Positions 20,926-30,005 of a stretch of DNA of 64,000 nt are shown here, in pieces. The position numbers were made by a program, and so were the translations under genes. The DNA is taken from the NCBI GenBank assembly GCA_012517865.1, contig JAAYUC010000022.1, positions 1-64,000 on the forward strand. The letters are read 5' to 3'. The notes beneath the pieces were generated by a model. That model did not search any database and was not told where the DNA came from. It was given only the letters and a program-made list of their open reading frames with translations. Position 1 is the stretch's first letter; each line of letters begins with the position of its first letter. Origin of the DNA: Chloroflexota bacterium. Its GTDB lineage: Bacteria > Chloroflexota > Anaerolineae > Anaerolineales > Anaerolineaceae.

Positions 20926-20980
20926 ACCGCCCTGGCCGGGCAAACCGCACTTGAATGAACAGCCGCCGGTATCAAAAGAA

Positions 20981-21005
20981 AAAGACAGCCTGAATGGCTG
21001 TCTTT
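20981..21005. terminator. Bidirectional terminator between galE and rhomboid gene
   Basis: AAAGACAGCC TGAAT GGCTGTCTTT with T-rich (TATTTTTAT) flank on the plus side and A-rich flank (T-rich on the minus strand) on the other. Confidence 0.88.
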
Positions 21006-21057
21006 ATTTTTATTCCAATAGGCGGAGCAGGCCGCGCCCTGTGAAAGAAAAAGCTTC

Positions 21058-21750
21058 TCAATAACCTTCGCTAGCCGTCCAATAGCGGACAGGGCCGCTT
21101 GCGCGCCGGCGGGAGGCCAGCCAGCCCACCAAAACGCCAAACACAAAGCCGCCAATATGCGCCCAGAACGCTGTTCCGCCCACATCCCCCAAGCCGATGG
21201 TCAGCACACCGCTGAAAAGCTGCAGGATGAACCACAGGATGAGCACTACCGAAGCCGGCAGCAACCGCAGGCGGATAAAGAAGCCAATCGGGATAAAGGT
21301 ATACACCCGGGCGCGCGGATACATGACCAAATAAGCGCCCAAAACCGCCGCAATCGCGCCGCTGGCTCCCACCGTCGGGATGATGGAGGCCGGATTAATG
21401 GCCCAATGCGCGAGCGCCGCCACAAATCCGCCAGCCAGATAAAAAACCAGATACCAGAAGTGCCCCAGCCGGTCTTCGACGTTATCGCCAAAAATCCATA
21501 AGTAAAGCATGTTGCCAAGCAGATGCGCCCAACCCGCGTGCAGGAACATGCTGGTGAGGATGGACCGAAAATCTCCCGGGTCCAGGCCGGCAGTCAGCTG
21601 GGCTGGCACCAAGGCGAACTCGGAGACAATCGCTTCCATTTGGGAACCGGCAGTGTACTCCAGAATAAAGACAATGACGTTAATGGCGATGAGGATGTAA
21701 TTAATGTAGGGCACCCGCCTGGCTCTGATTTCATCACGGATGGGTATCAT
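21058..21750 (-). CDS. Rhomboid-family intramembrane serine protease
   Basis: A 230-residue membrane protein with six predicted helices. The catalytic Ser130 lies in GASGA and the partner His198 in AFWAHIGGF; the HAGWAHLLGNM loop (71-81) is also typical. Rhomboids cut membrane-anchored substrates within the bilayer. RBS AGAAGGAG precedes the ATG. It is the last gene of a minus-strand array (R3H ATPase, tmk, DsbA-cyclophilin, PrsW-like, plsC, rhomboid), with 15 nt to plsC. Confidence 0.92.
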   Translation of the reverse strand: MIPIRDEIRARRVPYINYILIAINVIVFILEYTAGSQMEAIVSEFALVPAQLTAGLDPGDFRSILTSMFLHAGWAHLLGNMLYLWIFGDNVEDRLGHFWYLVFYLAGGFVAALAHWAINPASIIPTVGASGAIAAVLGAYLVMYPRARVYTFIPIGFFIRLRLLPASVVLILWFILQLFSGVLTIGLGDVGGTAFWAHIGGFVFGVLVGWLASRRRASGPVRYWTASEGY

Positions 21751-21765
21751 CTGAAGCTCCTTCTG

Positions 21766-22452
21766 TTACAGCGCCTGTGTTTCTACCAATATTTGCGACA
21801 CGCGCGGGTTGTCCGCGTACGCGCCGCGCCGTTCCACCGGCAGCAGCGCGGCTATCCGGCACATAATCTCTTCGGTGGCTTTTTCCAGCCAGGCTTTGTT
21901 ATCCTCACCCGCTTCCGGCTGAGGCAGCTGGAACGGCGCGCCAAAGCGCACGAGCACTTCCATTTTTCGCAGCCGGAGAAATCGGCTGGCCATTTCTTCC
22001 GAACCAGTCACCGCGGCAGGTACCAACAGGGCTCCGGTCTTTCTGACCAGCAGCGCGGTGCCGGGTTTCCCTTGCTTCAGGCTGCCTGTTTTGGAGCGCG
22101 TTCCCTCCGGGGCAATGCCCACGATCCACCCGCGTTTGAGATAGTCAGCGGCCTGGCGAAATGCCGCGAAATCGTATTCTTCGCGGTTCACCCAAATCAC
22201 GCCGATCGCGTCCAGCAGCCACCGAAAAAACGGAATCTTGCGGTAGCTGTCGCCCACCATACCGATGGTGTCCCTCCTGGTGGTGGAAAGCATTAAGAAC
22301 GGCGTATCCAGGCGGGAGATGTGGTTGGTAACCAGGATGAACGCTCCGGTTTCAGGCACGTTTTCATAGCCTTCCACGCGCAGATTCACCAAGGCTTTGA
22401 CCAGTTTTCTGATGAGATTAAGTATTTTTTCGCGGCGCATCATATCAGACAT
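21766..22452 (-). CDS. plsC: 1-acyl-sn-glycerol-3-phosphate acyltransferase
   Basis: A 228-residue PlsC-type acyltransferase. The catalytic H(X)4D is NHISRLD (His44, Asp49), and the glycerophosphate-binding EGTRS is at 116-120. It should add the second acyl chain to lysophosphatidic acid at the inner membrane. The start is uncertain: ATG at 22452 is 1 nt behind a TAAAAT, and ATGs at codons 4 and 5 are alternatives. It sits between the PrsW-like gene (13-nt gap) and the rhomboid gene. Confidence 0.88.
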   Translation of the reverse strand: MSDMMRREKILNLIRKLVKALVNLRVEGYENVPETGAFILVTNHISRLDTPFLMLSTTRRDTIGMVGDSYRKIPFFRWLLDAIGVIWVNREEYDFAAFRQAADYLKRGWIVGIAPEGTRSKTGSLKQGKPGTALLVRKTGALLVPAAVTGSEEMASRFLRLRKMEVLVRFGAPFQLPQPEAGEDNKAWLEKATEEIMCRIAALLPVERRGAYADNPRVSQILVETQAL

Positions 22453-22465
22453 AATTTTACTGCGT

Positions 22466-23716
22466 TCAGCGCTGTTCTGTATTAGCTTCGTATTGACCTG
22501 CTTCCCGGGCGGATTCCTGAGCCTGATGCACCCGCCGGCTGAAAAGCAAAAAACTGACCATCAGAACCGCCCCAAGCAGCAGCATCGGCAGGTAACTGAG
22601 CGCGCTGCCGTTCCCGCCAAATAAACCGTTTGCGAGCGCCGCCGCGTTCCATAAGGCATGAATTCCCAGCACTAACAGGAATATACCCACCGTTCTCCCG
22701 CGGCGTTTATCCTGCCAGGTGCGAGCCATCGCCCAACCCAGCAATCCGCCGTTAAAGGTATGCAAAAGCGTTCCTCCAAAGCGCCCAAGCAGGAATGTCA
22801 GCCATTCCGCGGGGCTTCCGCCGGCAAGCTGCGCGCTGTTTAACAGCGCTTCCACCAGGGCAAAGCCCGCCCCGCTGAACAGACCAGCCGCGTAGCCTTC
22901 AGCCGCGGTTATTTTGCGGTCGCTGAGCAGCCAGACGCCCAGGGTCTTAAATCCTTCCTCGAACATCGGCAGCAGGAACGCGACCATCCCAAATGCCAGA
23001 GCCAAAACCAACGGATTGCGCGCGAGTTCGGCCAGGCTCTCGCGGGCAGATTCCGAGTCTGCACCAGCGGTCTGCAGCAGCTGCCAAATCTCGCTGAGCT
23101 TGCCAACGATTTGCGGGCTGGAAGCCGCTGCCAGGGCAATCACCGAGCCAAGAAGCACCAGCAAGGCGATTTCCACAATCAGGATAAAGTAAGTGGTAAA
23201 GCCGATGCTGAAGCTGAGCAGTCCCTCATGCCGCCTTGCGCGCGCTCCCCACAGACCAGCGGAGCCTATGCGCAGCAGCCAGACCGCGGGCATTGCCGCG
23301 CCAAGTACTGCCAGCAGTCCCACCAGCAGCCCGCGCCGGGGCGCGCTTTCCGGCAGAAAATACAACCCCGCCAGAGCGCCGAAGAACAGCAGCAGTGGGA
23401 GCCAGGTGAGAATGTCGCGCGTCCTGGTGTTTTTTGGTGTTCGTTCCCTGCCAGCCAGCCTGCCCGCGGAAGTAATCACGGAAGGGAGGTTCAGCAGCCC
23501 AAGCGCCGCGAACGCGCTGACCAGCACACTCAGGCCAATCGGATTCATCCCCGGCAGCTCGGCCGCGGCCGAAAGCGAGCCGCCAGCCGCAGCCAGCAAG
23601 AATGCGCCGCCCAGGAAGATAAACATAACCAATAAAGAAAAGACTAACTGGAGAATACTCATCCAGTCAGTCTTTGCGGTGTTGGTTTGTCGCTGAGCTT
23701 CAGGCCCAACGCTCAT
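22466..23716 (-). CDS. PrsW-family intramembrane metalloprotease-like protein
   Basis: A 416-residue protein with about ten membrane segments. The second half carries the three PrsW motifs: MFEEGFKTLG (about 248-257), FALVEAL, and two His motifs HTFNGGLLGW and GIHALWNAA. In Bacillus subtilis PrsW cuts the anti-sigma factor RsiW; the substrate here is unknown. The ATG overlaps the stop of the DsbA-cyclophilin lipoprotein gene by 4 nt (ATGA), so the two should be coupled. Confidence 0.82.
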   Translation of the reverse strand: MSVGPEAQRQTNTAKTDWMSILQLVFSLLVMFIFLGGAFLLAAAGGSLSAAAELPGMNPIGLSVLVSAFAALGLLNLPSVITSAGRLAGRERTPKNTRTRDILTWLPLLLFFGALAGLYFLPESAPRRGLLVGLLAVLGAAMPAVWLLRIGSAGLWGARARRHEGLLSFSIGFTTYFILIVEIALLVLLGSVIALAAASSPQIVGKLSEIWQLLQTAGADSESARESLAELARNPLVLALAFGMVAFLLPMFEEGFKTLGVWLLSDRKITAAEGYAAGLFSGAGFALVEALLNSAQLAGGSPAEWLTFLLGRFGGTLLHTFNGGLLGWAMARTWQDKRRGRTVGIFLLVLGIHALWNAAALANGLFGGNGSALSYLPMLLLGAVLMVSFLLFSRRVHQAQESAREAGQYEANTEQR

Positions 23717-25035
23717 TTGACCTCGATGGTGATGCTGAGGATTTTATCGCCGGCGGGGGCGTCCGGGTTGTTCTGCGGGTCGCGCTCAGTCAGCTTCTGC
23801 AGCACATCCATCCCTTCAATGACTTTGCCAAAGATGGTGTACTTGCCGGTCAGCTGTGTGGCTGGCACATAGGTAATAAAGAACTGGCTGCCGTTGGTAT
23901 TCGCGCCGGCATTCGCCATGCCAACCATGCCAGCCTCATCATAAGTCAGCGTGCTGACGATTTCGTCCCGGAATTCATAGCCAGAACCGGAAATACCTGT
24001 GCCGCTCGGGTCACCTGCCTGGGCAACGAAATCGTGCAAGACACGATGGAAGGTGACGCCGTCAAAGAAGCCCTTCTCAGCCAGATAGACAAAGGAATTG
24101 ACAGTGATAGGTGCTTCGTCGTCGAAAAGCTGGATGACAATATCGCCCTTTTCTGTCTTAATAGTCGCGGTATACGACTTGGATTGGTCAATGACCCAGG
24201 GCGGGCATTCTGTTTCCAGGTTGCCTTTCTCGTATTTCAAGACGTCAACCACCATTCCCAGCGTGCTCGCGCTCCAGTCATAAGACCAGGGCCGGCCGTT
24301 CAACAGGATGGTCGGGGTGGAGTTTAAGCCAATTGTAGTCTGGCCGTATTCCAGGTCAGAAGCAACCTTGTTGACAATCGCCTCGCTGGTCAGATCCGCC
24401 GCGAACCGCTCTTTATCCAGGCCCAGTGTTCCGGCCTCGTTTTTCAGCCAGGTCAGAAAATCCTCGGCGGGCAAGCCAGACCAATCGCCCTGTTTGGTGA
24501 AGAGTGTGTTGTACATCTCCCAGTATTTGCCCTGCAGGCCGGCTGCTTCGGCAGCCTGGGCTGCCACCTGAGCGTTGGGGTGGATGCTGACCAGGGGGAA
24601 GTTCCTGAACACAAGCCGCACATCATCCGGATATTTCGCCAACAGTTTTTCCAGCTCGGCATAGAAAGCCGCGCAGGCCGGGCACTGAAAGTCGCTGTAT
24701 TCCATGATGGTAAGCGTGGCATCCTTGGGACCCAGCGTCCAATCCGAGTCGGTAATCTCCGGGAACACTTTCAGCGCGTTTACCTGTTCTTCCGTGAGCG
24801 CGGGGAAGAAACCTTCGTAAATCGTGCATATCATCCTGCCATTTTCATCGAACAGGCGCGTGTCCACCACTTCTGTGGGCGCGGCGGTTGCTTCCGTCGC
24901 CTGCGCGGCTGGGGCTTCGGTAGGTGCGCTCGTCGCGGTCGGCTCTGGCGTCGCGGTGAATTCGCGCACTTTGCAGGCGCCTAAAACAAGCGCGGCAATG
25001 AGCAAAACAAAGATTACTCCGGATAGTTTTTTCAT
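23713..25035 (-). CDS. Lipoprotein fusing DsbA-like thioredoxin fold and cyclophilin
   Basis: A 440-residue lipoprotein with two foldase modules. After the signal (LVLGAC, Cys21) and a Thr/Ala/Pro linker comes a DsbA/DsbG-like domain (about 98-275) with active site CPAC (118-121) and a cis-Pro loop STPTILLN. Residues about 290-440 are a cyclophilin peptidyl-prolyl isomerase (FHRVLHDFVAQAGDP, GMANAGANTNGSQFF). It should oxidise or shuffle disulfides and isomerise prolines in secreted proteins at the outer face of the membrane. It is in one operon with a PrsW-like protease. Confidence 0.9.
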   Translation of the reverse strand: MKKLSGVIFVLLIAALVLGACKVREFTATPEPTATSAPTEAPAAQATEATAAPTEVVDTRLFDENGRMICTIYEGFFPALTEEQVNALKVFPEITDSDWTLGPKDATLTIMEYSDFQCPACAAFYAELEKLLAKYPDDVRLVFRNFPLVSIHPNAQVAAQAAEAAGLQGKYWEMYNTLFTKQGDWSGLPAEDFLTWLKNEAGTLGLDKERFAADLTSEAIVNKVASDLEYGQTTIGLNSTPTILLNGRPWSYDWSASTLGMVVDVLKYEKGNLETECPPWVIDQSKSYTATIKTEKGDIVIQLFDDEAPITVNSFVYLAEKGFFDGVTFHRVLHDFVAQAGDPSGTGISGSGYEFRDEIVSTLTYDEAGMVGMANAGANTNGSQFFITYVPATQLTGKYTIFGKVIEGMDVLQKLTERDPQNNPDAPAGDKILSITIEVK

Positions 25036-25064
25036 AGGTTTACCTTTCAGTTAAGCTTCCTGCG

Positions 25065-25727
25065 CTAATTTCCCTTTTCCTGAGGGGCAGAAAGCGGTTT
25101 TTTGGAATTTTCGTTGATAAAACGCGCGACAGCTTCCCGCATGGCAAGCTGAACGGCTTCTTTGGGAGCGCCCGCGTCAATCACGCGCCAGCGCTCGGGT
25201 TCCTGCGCGCAAAGTTCAAGATAGCCCGCGCGCACGCGTTGATGAAACGCCACTTCATACGCATCCAGACGGTTCCATTCCGCCTCTTTGCGCTTGCGCT
25301 GCAAACCCGTTTCCACATCCAGGTCAAGCAGCAGCGTGAGGTCGGGTTTGAGTTGGTCTGTGGCAAAAGCCAGCATAGAACGCAGCATGCTCAAATCCAG
25401 GCCGTGGCCATAACCCTGATACGCCAGAGTGGAATCGCCGTAACGATCGCACAGGACCACCTTGCCAGCCGACAGAGCCGGTTTGATGACCTGCTCCACC
25501 AGCTGCGCCCGCGCGGCCAGGAACAAAAGGATTTCCGTACGCGGATGCAAGCCCTGATTTTCGAGGCGCACCAATACCTGTCGGATTTGGTCGCCAATAT
25601 CGGTGCCGCCTGGCTCGCGCGTGGTCAGCACTTCGTAGCCCAGGCTCTCCACGTAAGCGGCAAGCTCCCTGATCTGGCTGGTCTTTCCGCTGCCTTCGGG
25701 TCCCTCAAGGGTGATAAACATGCTCAA
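25065..25727 (-). CDS. tmk: Thymidylate kinase
   Basis: A 220-residue dTMP kinase that makes dTDP for DNA synthesis. The P-loop GPEGSGKT is at 9-16, with TTREPGGTDIG and CDRYGDSTLAYQG as the dTMP-binding and DRX motifs. The C-terminal RKRKEAEWNRLD region corresponds to the lid. It overlaps the end of the upstream R3H ATPase gene by 4 nt, and a 29-nt gap separates it from the DsbA-cyclophilin gene. Confidence 0.95.
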   Translation of the reverse strand: MSMFITLEGPEGSGKTSQIRELAAYVESLGYEVLTTREPGGTDIGDQIRQVLVRLENQGLHPRTEILLFLAARAQLVEQVIKPALSAGKVVLCDRYGDSTLAYQGYGHGLDLSMLRSMLAFATDQLKPDLTLLLDLDVETGLQRKRKEAEWNRLDAYEVAFHQRVRAGYLELCAQEPERWRVIDAGAPKEAVQLAMREAVARFINENSKKPLSAPQEKGN

Positions 25728-27352
25728 TCCCTGAAAATGCGCACGAAGCGGCGGGGTTCCGTGCCAAATGATTCTGACGCCAGGTTGGCTTTTTCCGCCA
25801 GCTGGTGCTGTTCCCGCCGGATATCCGCCGGCGCGGGCGGCAGGTCCACATATTTCTCACCGGCCAGCACCATTTGCACCGCTTCATCAGCCTGCTCCAA
25901 TGCTTCTATGTAAGGACTGGAAGAGTGATGCGGCGCTCTCACCATAAACAGGTCCGACAGGAACTGCTCAATCTGGCTGTCGGAGCTGGATTTGATTACG
26001 TAAATCGGAACACCGTGTTCTTCCGCCTGCTCAACAGGCTGGAGTCGTTCGCGGTAATAACGGCGCTGCGTGACGAAGGTATCCGCTTCTTCCAGGCTGC
26101 GCACAAGCCGGGCGGGCACCCCCATGCTGCGAATGCGCTGCAGCAGGCGGTTGCGGGCGATGCCAAACGCAAAAATGCTCTTCATCTCCGGGGCTTTAGT
26201 GCTGGGCGCGCTTTCATACACCGCTTCGGCGGGAATTTTCGGCGCAGGAGTGACGCGCGTCCGGTCCTGGTTCATTCCGCGTTGAAACGGCGCTTTTTCC
26301 ATTCCGCCGCGCTTGAGTGACTGCGCGACGGTAGGCACAGCAGGCTGTGGAGCGCTTACGATGTGAATACCGCCTTTTTCGTCCCAGTAACGTTCTTCGG
26401 GCAATGCGAGAAATCCGCGCAGCAGAGCGTCCACTGCCGCGGAAACATCGCGGTGCACAGCCAGCCGCTCGCGGCTCTGAATTTCCACCAGCACGCTGAA
26501 CGTGGGCGGAGCCCGCCGTTCCAGTACGGTTTTCTGCGTTCCGCGCCTGCGCGCTTCGTCATCGGAAAGCGTGACCGACTCAATCCCTCCTATCAGGTCC
26601 GAAAGCGTGGGATTAAGCATCAGGTTTTCCAGGGAATTGCCGTGCGCGGTGCCAATCAGCTGCACGCCGCGTTCCGCGATCGTGCGGGCGGCCTGCGCCT
26701 CCAATTCGCGTCCAATCTCGTCAATCACGATAACTTCCGGGTTGTGGTTTTCCACGGCCTCAATCATGACTTCATGCTGAAGCGAAGGCTTGGGCACCTG
26801 CATGCGTCGGGCAGCCCCAACCGCCGGGTGCGGCACGTCTCCGTCGCCGCCAATTTCGTTGGAAGTATCCACAATTACCACGCGCCGGGTTTCAGCCAGA
26901 ATTCGGGCAGCCTCGCGAAGCATGGTGGTTTTCCCCACGCCCGGTTTGCCCAAAATCAGAATGCTTTGCCCGGAATTGACCAGGTCGGAGATGATATCAA
27001 TCGTGCCGTAAACCGCCCGCCCAACCCGGCAGGTCAGCCCCACAATTTTCCCTCTGCGGTTGCGGATAGCGGAAATGCGGTGCAGCGTGCGTTCCATGCC
27101 GGCGCGGTTATCCGCGTCAAAATCGCCAATCCGGTCAGTCACGTAATCTAAATCATACTGGGTCACATATTGCTCGGAGAGGGGCACTTCAGCATCCACA
27201 AAGCGCGCCGTGGGTATCCTGCCAAGGTCCAGGATGACTTCCAATAGATTGTCAAAATTATCTCTGGATTGTACTGCGCGGGCTATTTCCGGAGGCAGCA
27301 CAGATAGCATGGCATCCAGATCATCGGTTATCTTCTTTTGAGTCGTCGTCAT
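25724..27352 (-). CDS. SpoIIIAA/Ycf45-like AAA ATPase with R3H domain
   Basis: A 542-residue protein. The ATPase half has Walker A GKPGVGKT (135-142) and Walker B VIVIDEIGRELEA, as in SpoIIIAA- and Ycf45-like proteins. The C-terminal 60 residues carry the R3H signature (IRREQHQLAEKANL) that binds single-stranded nucleic acid. This architecture is known from cyanobacteria, plastids and Chloroflexota; its role is not settled. It is the first gene of the tmk array; upstream lie about 170 nt with no recognisable element. Confidence 0.88.
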   Translation of the reverse strand: MTTTQKKITDDLDAMLSVLPPEIARAVQSRDNFDNLLEVILDLGRIPTARFVDAEVPLSEQYVTQYDLDYVTDRIGDFDADNRAGMERTLHRISAIRNRRGKIVGLTCRVGRAVYGTIDIISDLVNSGQSILILGKPGVGKTTMLREAARILAETRRVVIVDTSNEIGGDGDVPHPAVGAARRMQVPKPSLQHEVMIEAVENHNPEVIVIDEIGRELEAQAARTIAERGVQLIGTAHGNSLENLMLNPTLSDLIGGIESVTLSDDEARRRGTQKTVLERRAPPTFSVLVEIQSRERLAVHRDVSAAVDALLRGFLALPEERYWDEKGGIHIVSAPQPAVPTVAQSLKRGGMEKAPFQRGMNQDRTRVTPAPKIPAEAVYESAPSTKAPEMKSIFAFGIARNRLLQRIRSMGVPARLVRSLEEADTFVTQRRYYRERLQPVEQAEEHGVPIYVIKSSSDSQIEQFLSDLFMVRAPHHSSSPYIEALEQADEAVQMVLAGEKYVDLPPAPADIRREQHQLAEKANLASESFGTEPRRFVRIFRD

Positions 27353-27526
27353 TTCTTACCTAAGTGGTATTAACTGGCACATGAAAGTAAATCGGTAATC
27401 ATGTGCCGCTTTTGATTTTAATCGATTTTATCGCTGTCAATTCACGGGCTGATGCTTTTGTATATGAATATCCTGAGACATGCTCGGCGCGCCAGAAATC
27501 AGAGGGGCGCAGCACGCACAGCGCTG

Positions 27527-28429
27527 TTACCTGACCCCTTTTTGTTGGGATTGTATTACCGGAACGCTGCCTTCGCTCTTCTCCCCTTCGTAAACCTGCT
27601 GCCGCCCCGGCGCGGGCACTTTATCCTGCAGCGTCAGGTGGCGCACCATGCGCGCCAGCTCCTGTTCCATCGAGAAAGCAAGGCTTTCAAGCGCATCAAA
27701 AAGCTGGGGCTGGAAAGAGCGGGCGCAAACATACACCGGCCTCCCCATCCGGTTGGGAACTGCCTGCACCAACTGCTGCAGGAGCGAGATATGGTCCGCG
27801 CCCGGGTCAAAAAGAGGCTGTAGCCAGATGCCGTTTGGGCCGTAAGCCAGGTCTGCAAAACCAAGCAGCCTGCCTTGTTCGTCGGCAGCTGCCAGGCCCT
27901 GCGCCAGCTTGCGGGAAACAGGTTCCACAGCCTGGAACAGTCTGGGCACTGCGCATCGGTGCAGCGCTTGCATCGCCTTCACGTCCTGGTCCGTCCATTG
28001 GCGCCAAAGGTTTTCAGCCGCTCCAGCCGCGACAAAATCGCCCCTGAAGCGGTAAACGCGCGCCTGGGACCAGACCACAAAATCCGCGCGCCGAAAGGCA
28101 GGCAGGTAATCGGAGTTTTCGGGCAGTTCCGCCAGGAGGTACCGGGCCCCCCACGCGCCGCTGACGCGAATCACAGCCTCGAGCAGGCAGGTGATGTCGT
28201 CCGGGCTGCTTTCCCGCGTGGGAGTCACAAAATCAAGCTGGCTGAAAGCATCGCCTTCGGCGTGGCAAACGCGCCCGAAGCAAAGCGGGCGGCTGTTGTC
28301 TTCCCACAGCGCGGTATAGCTATTCACGGTGAGGCCGCGGCTGGAAAGCAACCGCAAGGGAGATAAGGGGTGCCCGCGTGTAATTTCACTGACGCTGTCT
28401 GTGCTTTGCGCCAGCGCTTTGGCGCCCAA
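27527..28429 (-). CDS. Hypothetical protein, possibly GNAT-like
   Basis: A 300-residue cytoplasmic protein I do not recognise with certainty. Segments such as YLLAELPENSDYLPAFRRADFVVWSQARVYRF and GRLLGFADLAYGPNGIWLQPLF look like the acetyl-CoA-binding strands and strand beta-5 of GNAT acetyltransferases in a two-domain arrangement. The TTG at 28429 is the first plausible start; the reading frame stays open further upstream into the end of pdxT without a better one. It probably belongs to the pdxST transcript. Confidence 0.6.
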   Translation of the reverse strand: MGAKALAQSTDSVSEITRGHPLSPLRLLSSRGLTVNSYTALWEDNSRPLCFGRVCHAEGDAFSQLDFVTPTRESSPDDITCLLEAVIRVSGAWGARYLLAELPENSDYLPAFRRADFVVWSQARVYRFRGDFVAAGAAENLWRQWTDQDVKAMQALHRCAVPRLFQAVEPVSRKLAQGLAAADEQGRLLGFADLAYGPNGIWLQPLFDPGADHISLLQQLVQAVPNRMGRPVYVCARSFQPQLFDALESLAFSMEQELARMVRHLTLQDKVPAPGRQQVYEGEKSEGSVPVIQSQQKGVR

Positions 28430-28452
28430 AAGCGCCGGGTAATCCGTGAGAG

Positions 28453-29037
28453 TTACTCTGCGTGCGGTAATCGCGCCAACTCCAGGAAATAACGGTGAAA
28501 ACGCGTATCGGGGGTCAGCTCCGGATGGAAAGAGGTCGCCAGGAGCTTTCCCTGGCGGGCTGCGACCACGCGGCCATCTTCCAACGCGATGAGCGGTTCA
28601 GCCCGTCCAAATACCTGAGTGATGATAGGCGCGCGGATAAATACCGCGTGGTACGGCGGTTCTGCCGGTTCAAGAAAAGGCGCTTGCAGGTCGGTTTCAA
28701 ATGAATTGACCTGCCGCCCAAAAGCGTTGCGGGCAATCTTGATATCCATGACCTTAAGCAGGTCTTGTTCCCGCCCGGCATCCTGCGAAAGCAGTATCGC
28801 GCCCGCGCAGGTGCCCCAGATGGCTTTTTCCCGCGCTAAGGAACGCAGCGGTTCCATGAATTGGTAAGCGACCATCAACTTCCCAATGGTCGTGGATTCG
28901 CCGCCCGGGATAATTAAGCCGTCAAGGCCGTCCAGCTGAGCGGGGAGGCGCACTTCCACGCTTTCGACCCCCAGACTGGACAGGCTGTGGCGGTGCTCAA
29001 TAAAATCGCCTTGCAAAGCGAGAACGCCTATTTTCAT
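28453..29037 (-). CDS. pdxT: Pyridoxal 5'-phosphate synthase glutaminase subunit
   Basis: A 194-residue class I glutaminase that feeds ammonia to PdxS for PLP synthesis. Cys77 in WGTCAGAILLS is the nucleophile, GGES (45-48) is the oxyanion region, and SFHPELT holds the catalytic His and Glu. I start it at the ATG at 29037, where MKIGVLALQGDF matches the family; the longer frame from 29061 overlaps the end of pdxS. It immediately follows pdxS. Confidence 0.93.
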   Translation of the reverse strand: MKIGVLALQGDFIEHRHSLSSLGVESVEVRLPAQLDGLDGLIIPGGESTTIGKLMVAYQFMEPLRSLAREKAIWGTCAGAILLSQDAGREQDLLKVMDIKIARNAFGRQVNSFETDLQAPFLEPAEPPYHAVFIRAPIITQVFGRAEPLIALEDGRVVAARQGKLLATSFHPELTPDTRFHRYFLELARLPHAE

Positions 29038-29054
29038 GGTCCGCTCCGCGGAAT

Positions 29055-29942
29055 TTACCAACCGCGCTTCGCGATTAAATCCTGTTCAGGGATGCTGGTA
29101 ACCTGGCGCCCCACCATGGGTTCGCCCAGGCTGCGGCTCACTTCCGCCAGCAGTTTCGCGTCCTGGTAATGGGTGGTCGCTTTCACGATCGCGGCTGCCC
29201 GTTTGGCAGGGTCGCCGGATTTAAAGATGCCGGAGCCGACAAACACGCCGTCCACGCCCAACTGCATCATCAGGGCGGCATCCGCCGGGGTGGCGATTCC
29301 GCCGGCGGCAAAGTTCACCACTGGCAGGCGTCCGCTCGCCCGCACTTCCAGACAGAGCTCGTATGGCGCGCCAATATTCTTGGCGAAAGCCATCACTTCT
29401 TCTTCGGGCAGAGCCTGCAAGGCGCGGATATCGCCCAAAACCTGCCGGGCGTGCCGCACCGCTTCGACCACATCGCCTGTTCCGGCTTCGCCCTTGGTGC
29501 GAATCATGGCAGCGCCTTCGCCAATGCGACGCAGCGCTTCGCCCAGATTGCGGCATCCGCACACAAACGGCACCTTGAAGGCGTGTTTGTTGATGTGGTG
29601 TGCCTCATCCGCCGGGGTAAGCACTTCGGACTCGTCAATGTAATCCACACCCAGAGCTTCAAGAATCTGGGCTTCCACAAAATGACCGATGCGGCATTTT
29701 GCCATCACCGGGATGCTGACTGCTTCCATAATGCGCAGGATGAGTTCGGGGTCGCTCATGCGGGCAACTCCGCCGCTGGCACGAATGTCCGCGGGGACAC
29801 GTTCCAGCGCCATCACCGCGACCGCGCCGGCATCTTCCGCGATACGCGCGTGTTCCGGCGTAACCACATCCATGATGACGCCGCCTTTAAGCATTTGTGC
29901 CAGCCCTTTCTTGACAGCAAAACCAGAAACCTGCTGTTCCAT
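29055..29942 (-). CDS. pdxS: Pyridoxal 5'-phosphate synthase lyase subunit
   Basis: A 295-residue PdxS/Pdx1 barrel that makes PLP from ribose 5-phosphate, glyceraldehyde 3-phosphate and ammonia. Asp25 (GVIMDV), Lys82 (MAKCRIGH) and Lys150 ([10 protein letters not shown]) correspond to the substrate- and intermediate-binding residues. The protein is among the most conserved in the window. A ribosome site (GGAGGTTCG) precedes the ATG. It supplies the cofactor used by several enzymes coded nearby, including the aminotransferase and TrpB. Confidence 0.96.
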   Translation of the reverse strand: MEQQVSGFAVKKGLAQMLKGGVIMDVVTPEHARIAEDAGAVAVMALERVPADIRASGGVARMSDPELILRIMEAVSIPVMAKCRIGHFVEAQILEALGVDYIDESEVLTPADEAHHINKHAFKVPFVCGCRNLGEALRRIGEGAAMIRTKGEAGTGDVVEAVRHARQVLGDIRALQALPEEEVMAFAKNIGAPYELCLEVRASGRLPVVNFAAGGIATPADAALMMQLGVDGVFVGSGIFKSGDPAKRAAAIVKATTHYQDAKLLAEVSRSLGEPMVGRQVTSIPEQDLIAKRGW

Positions 29943-30005
29943 CGAACCTCCAAAACCAATAGTATTCTATTGGGATTTTACCACCGCTTGGTTTTTATTC
30001 CAGGC

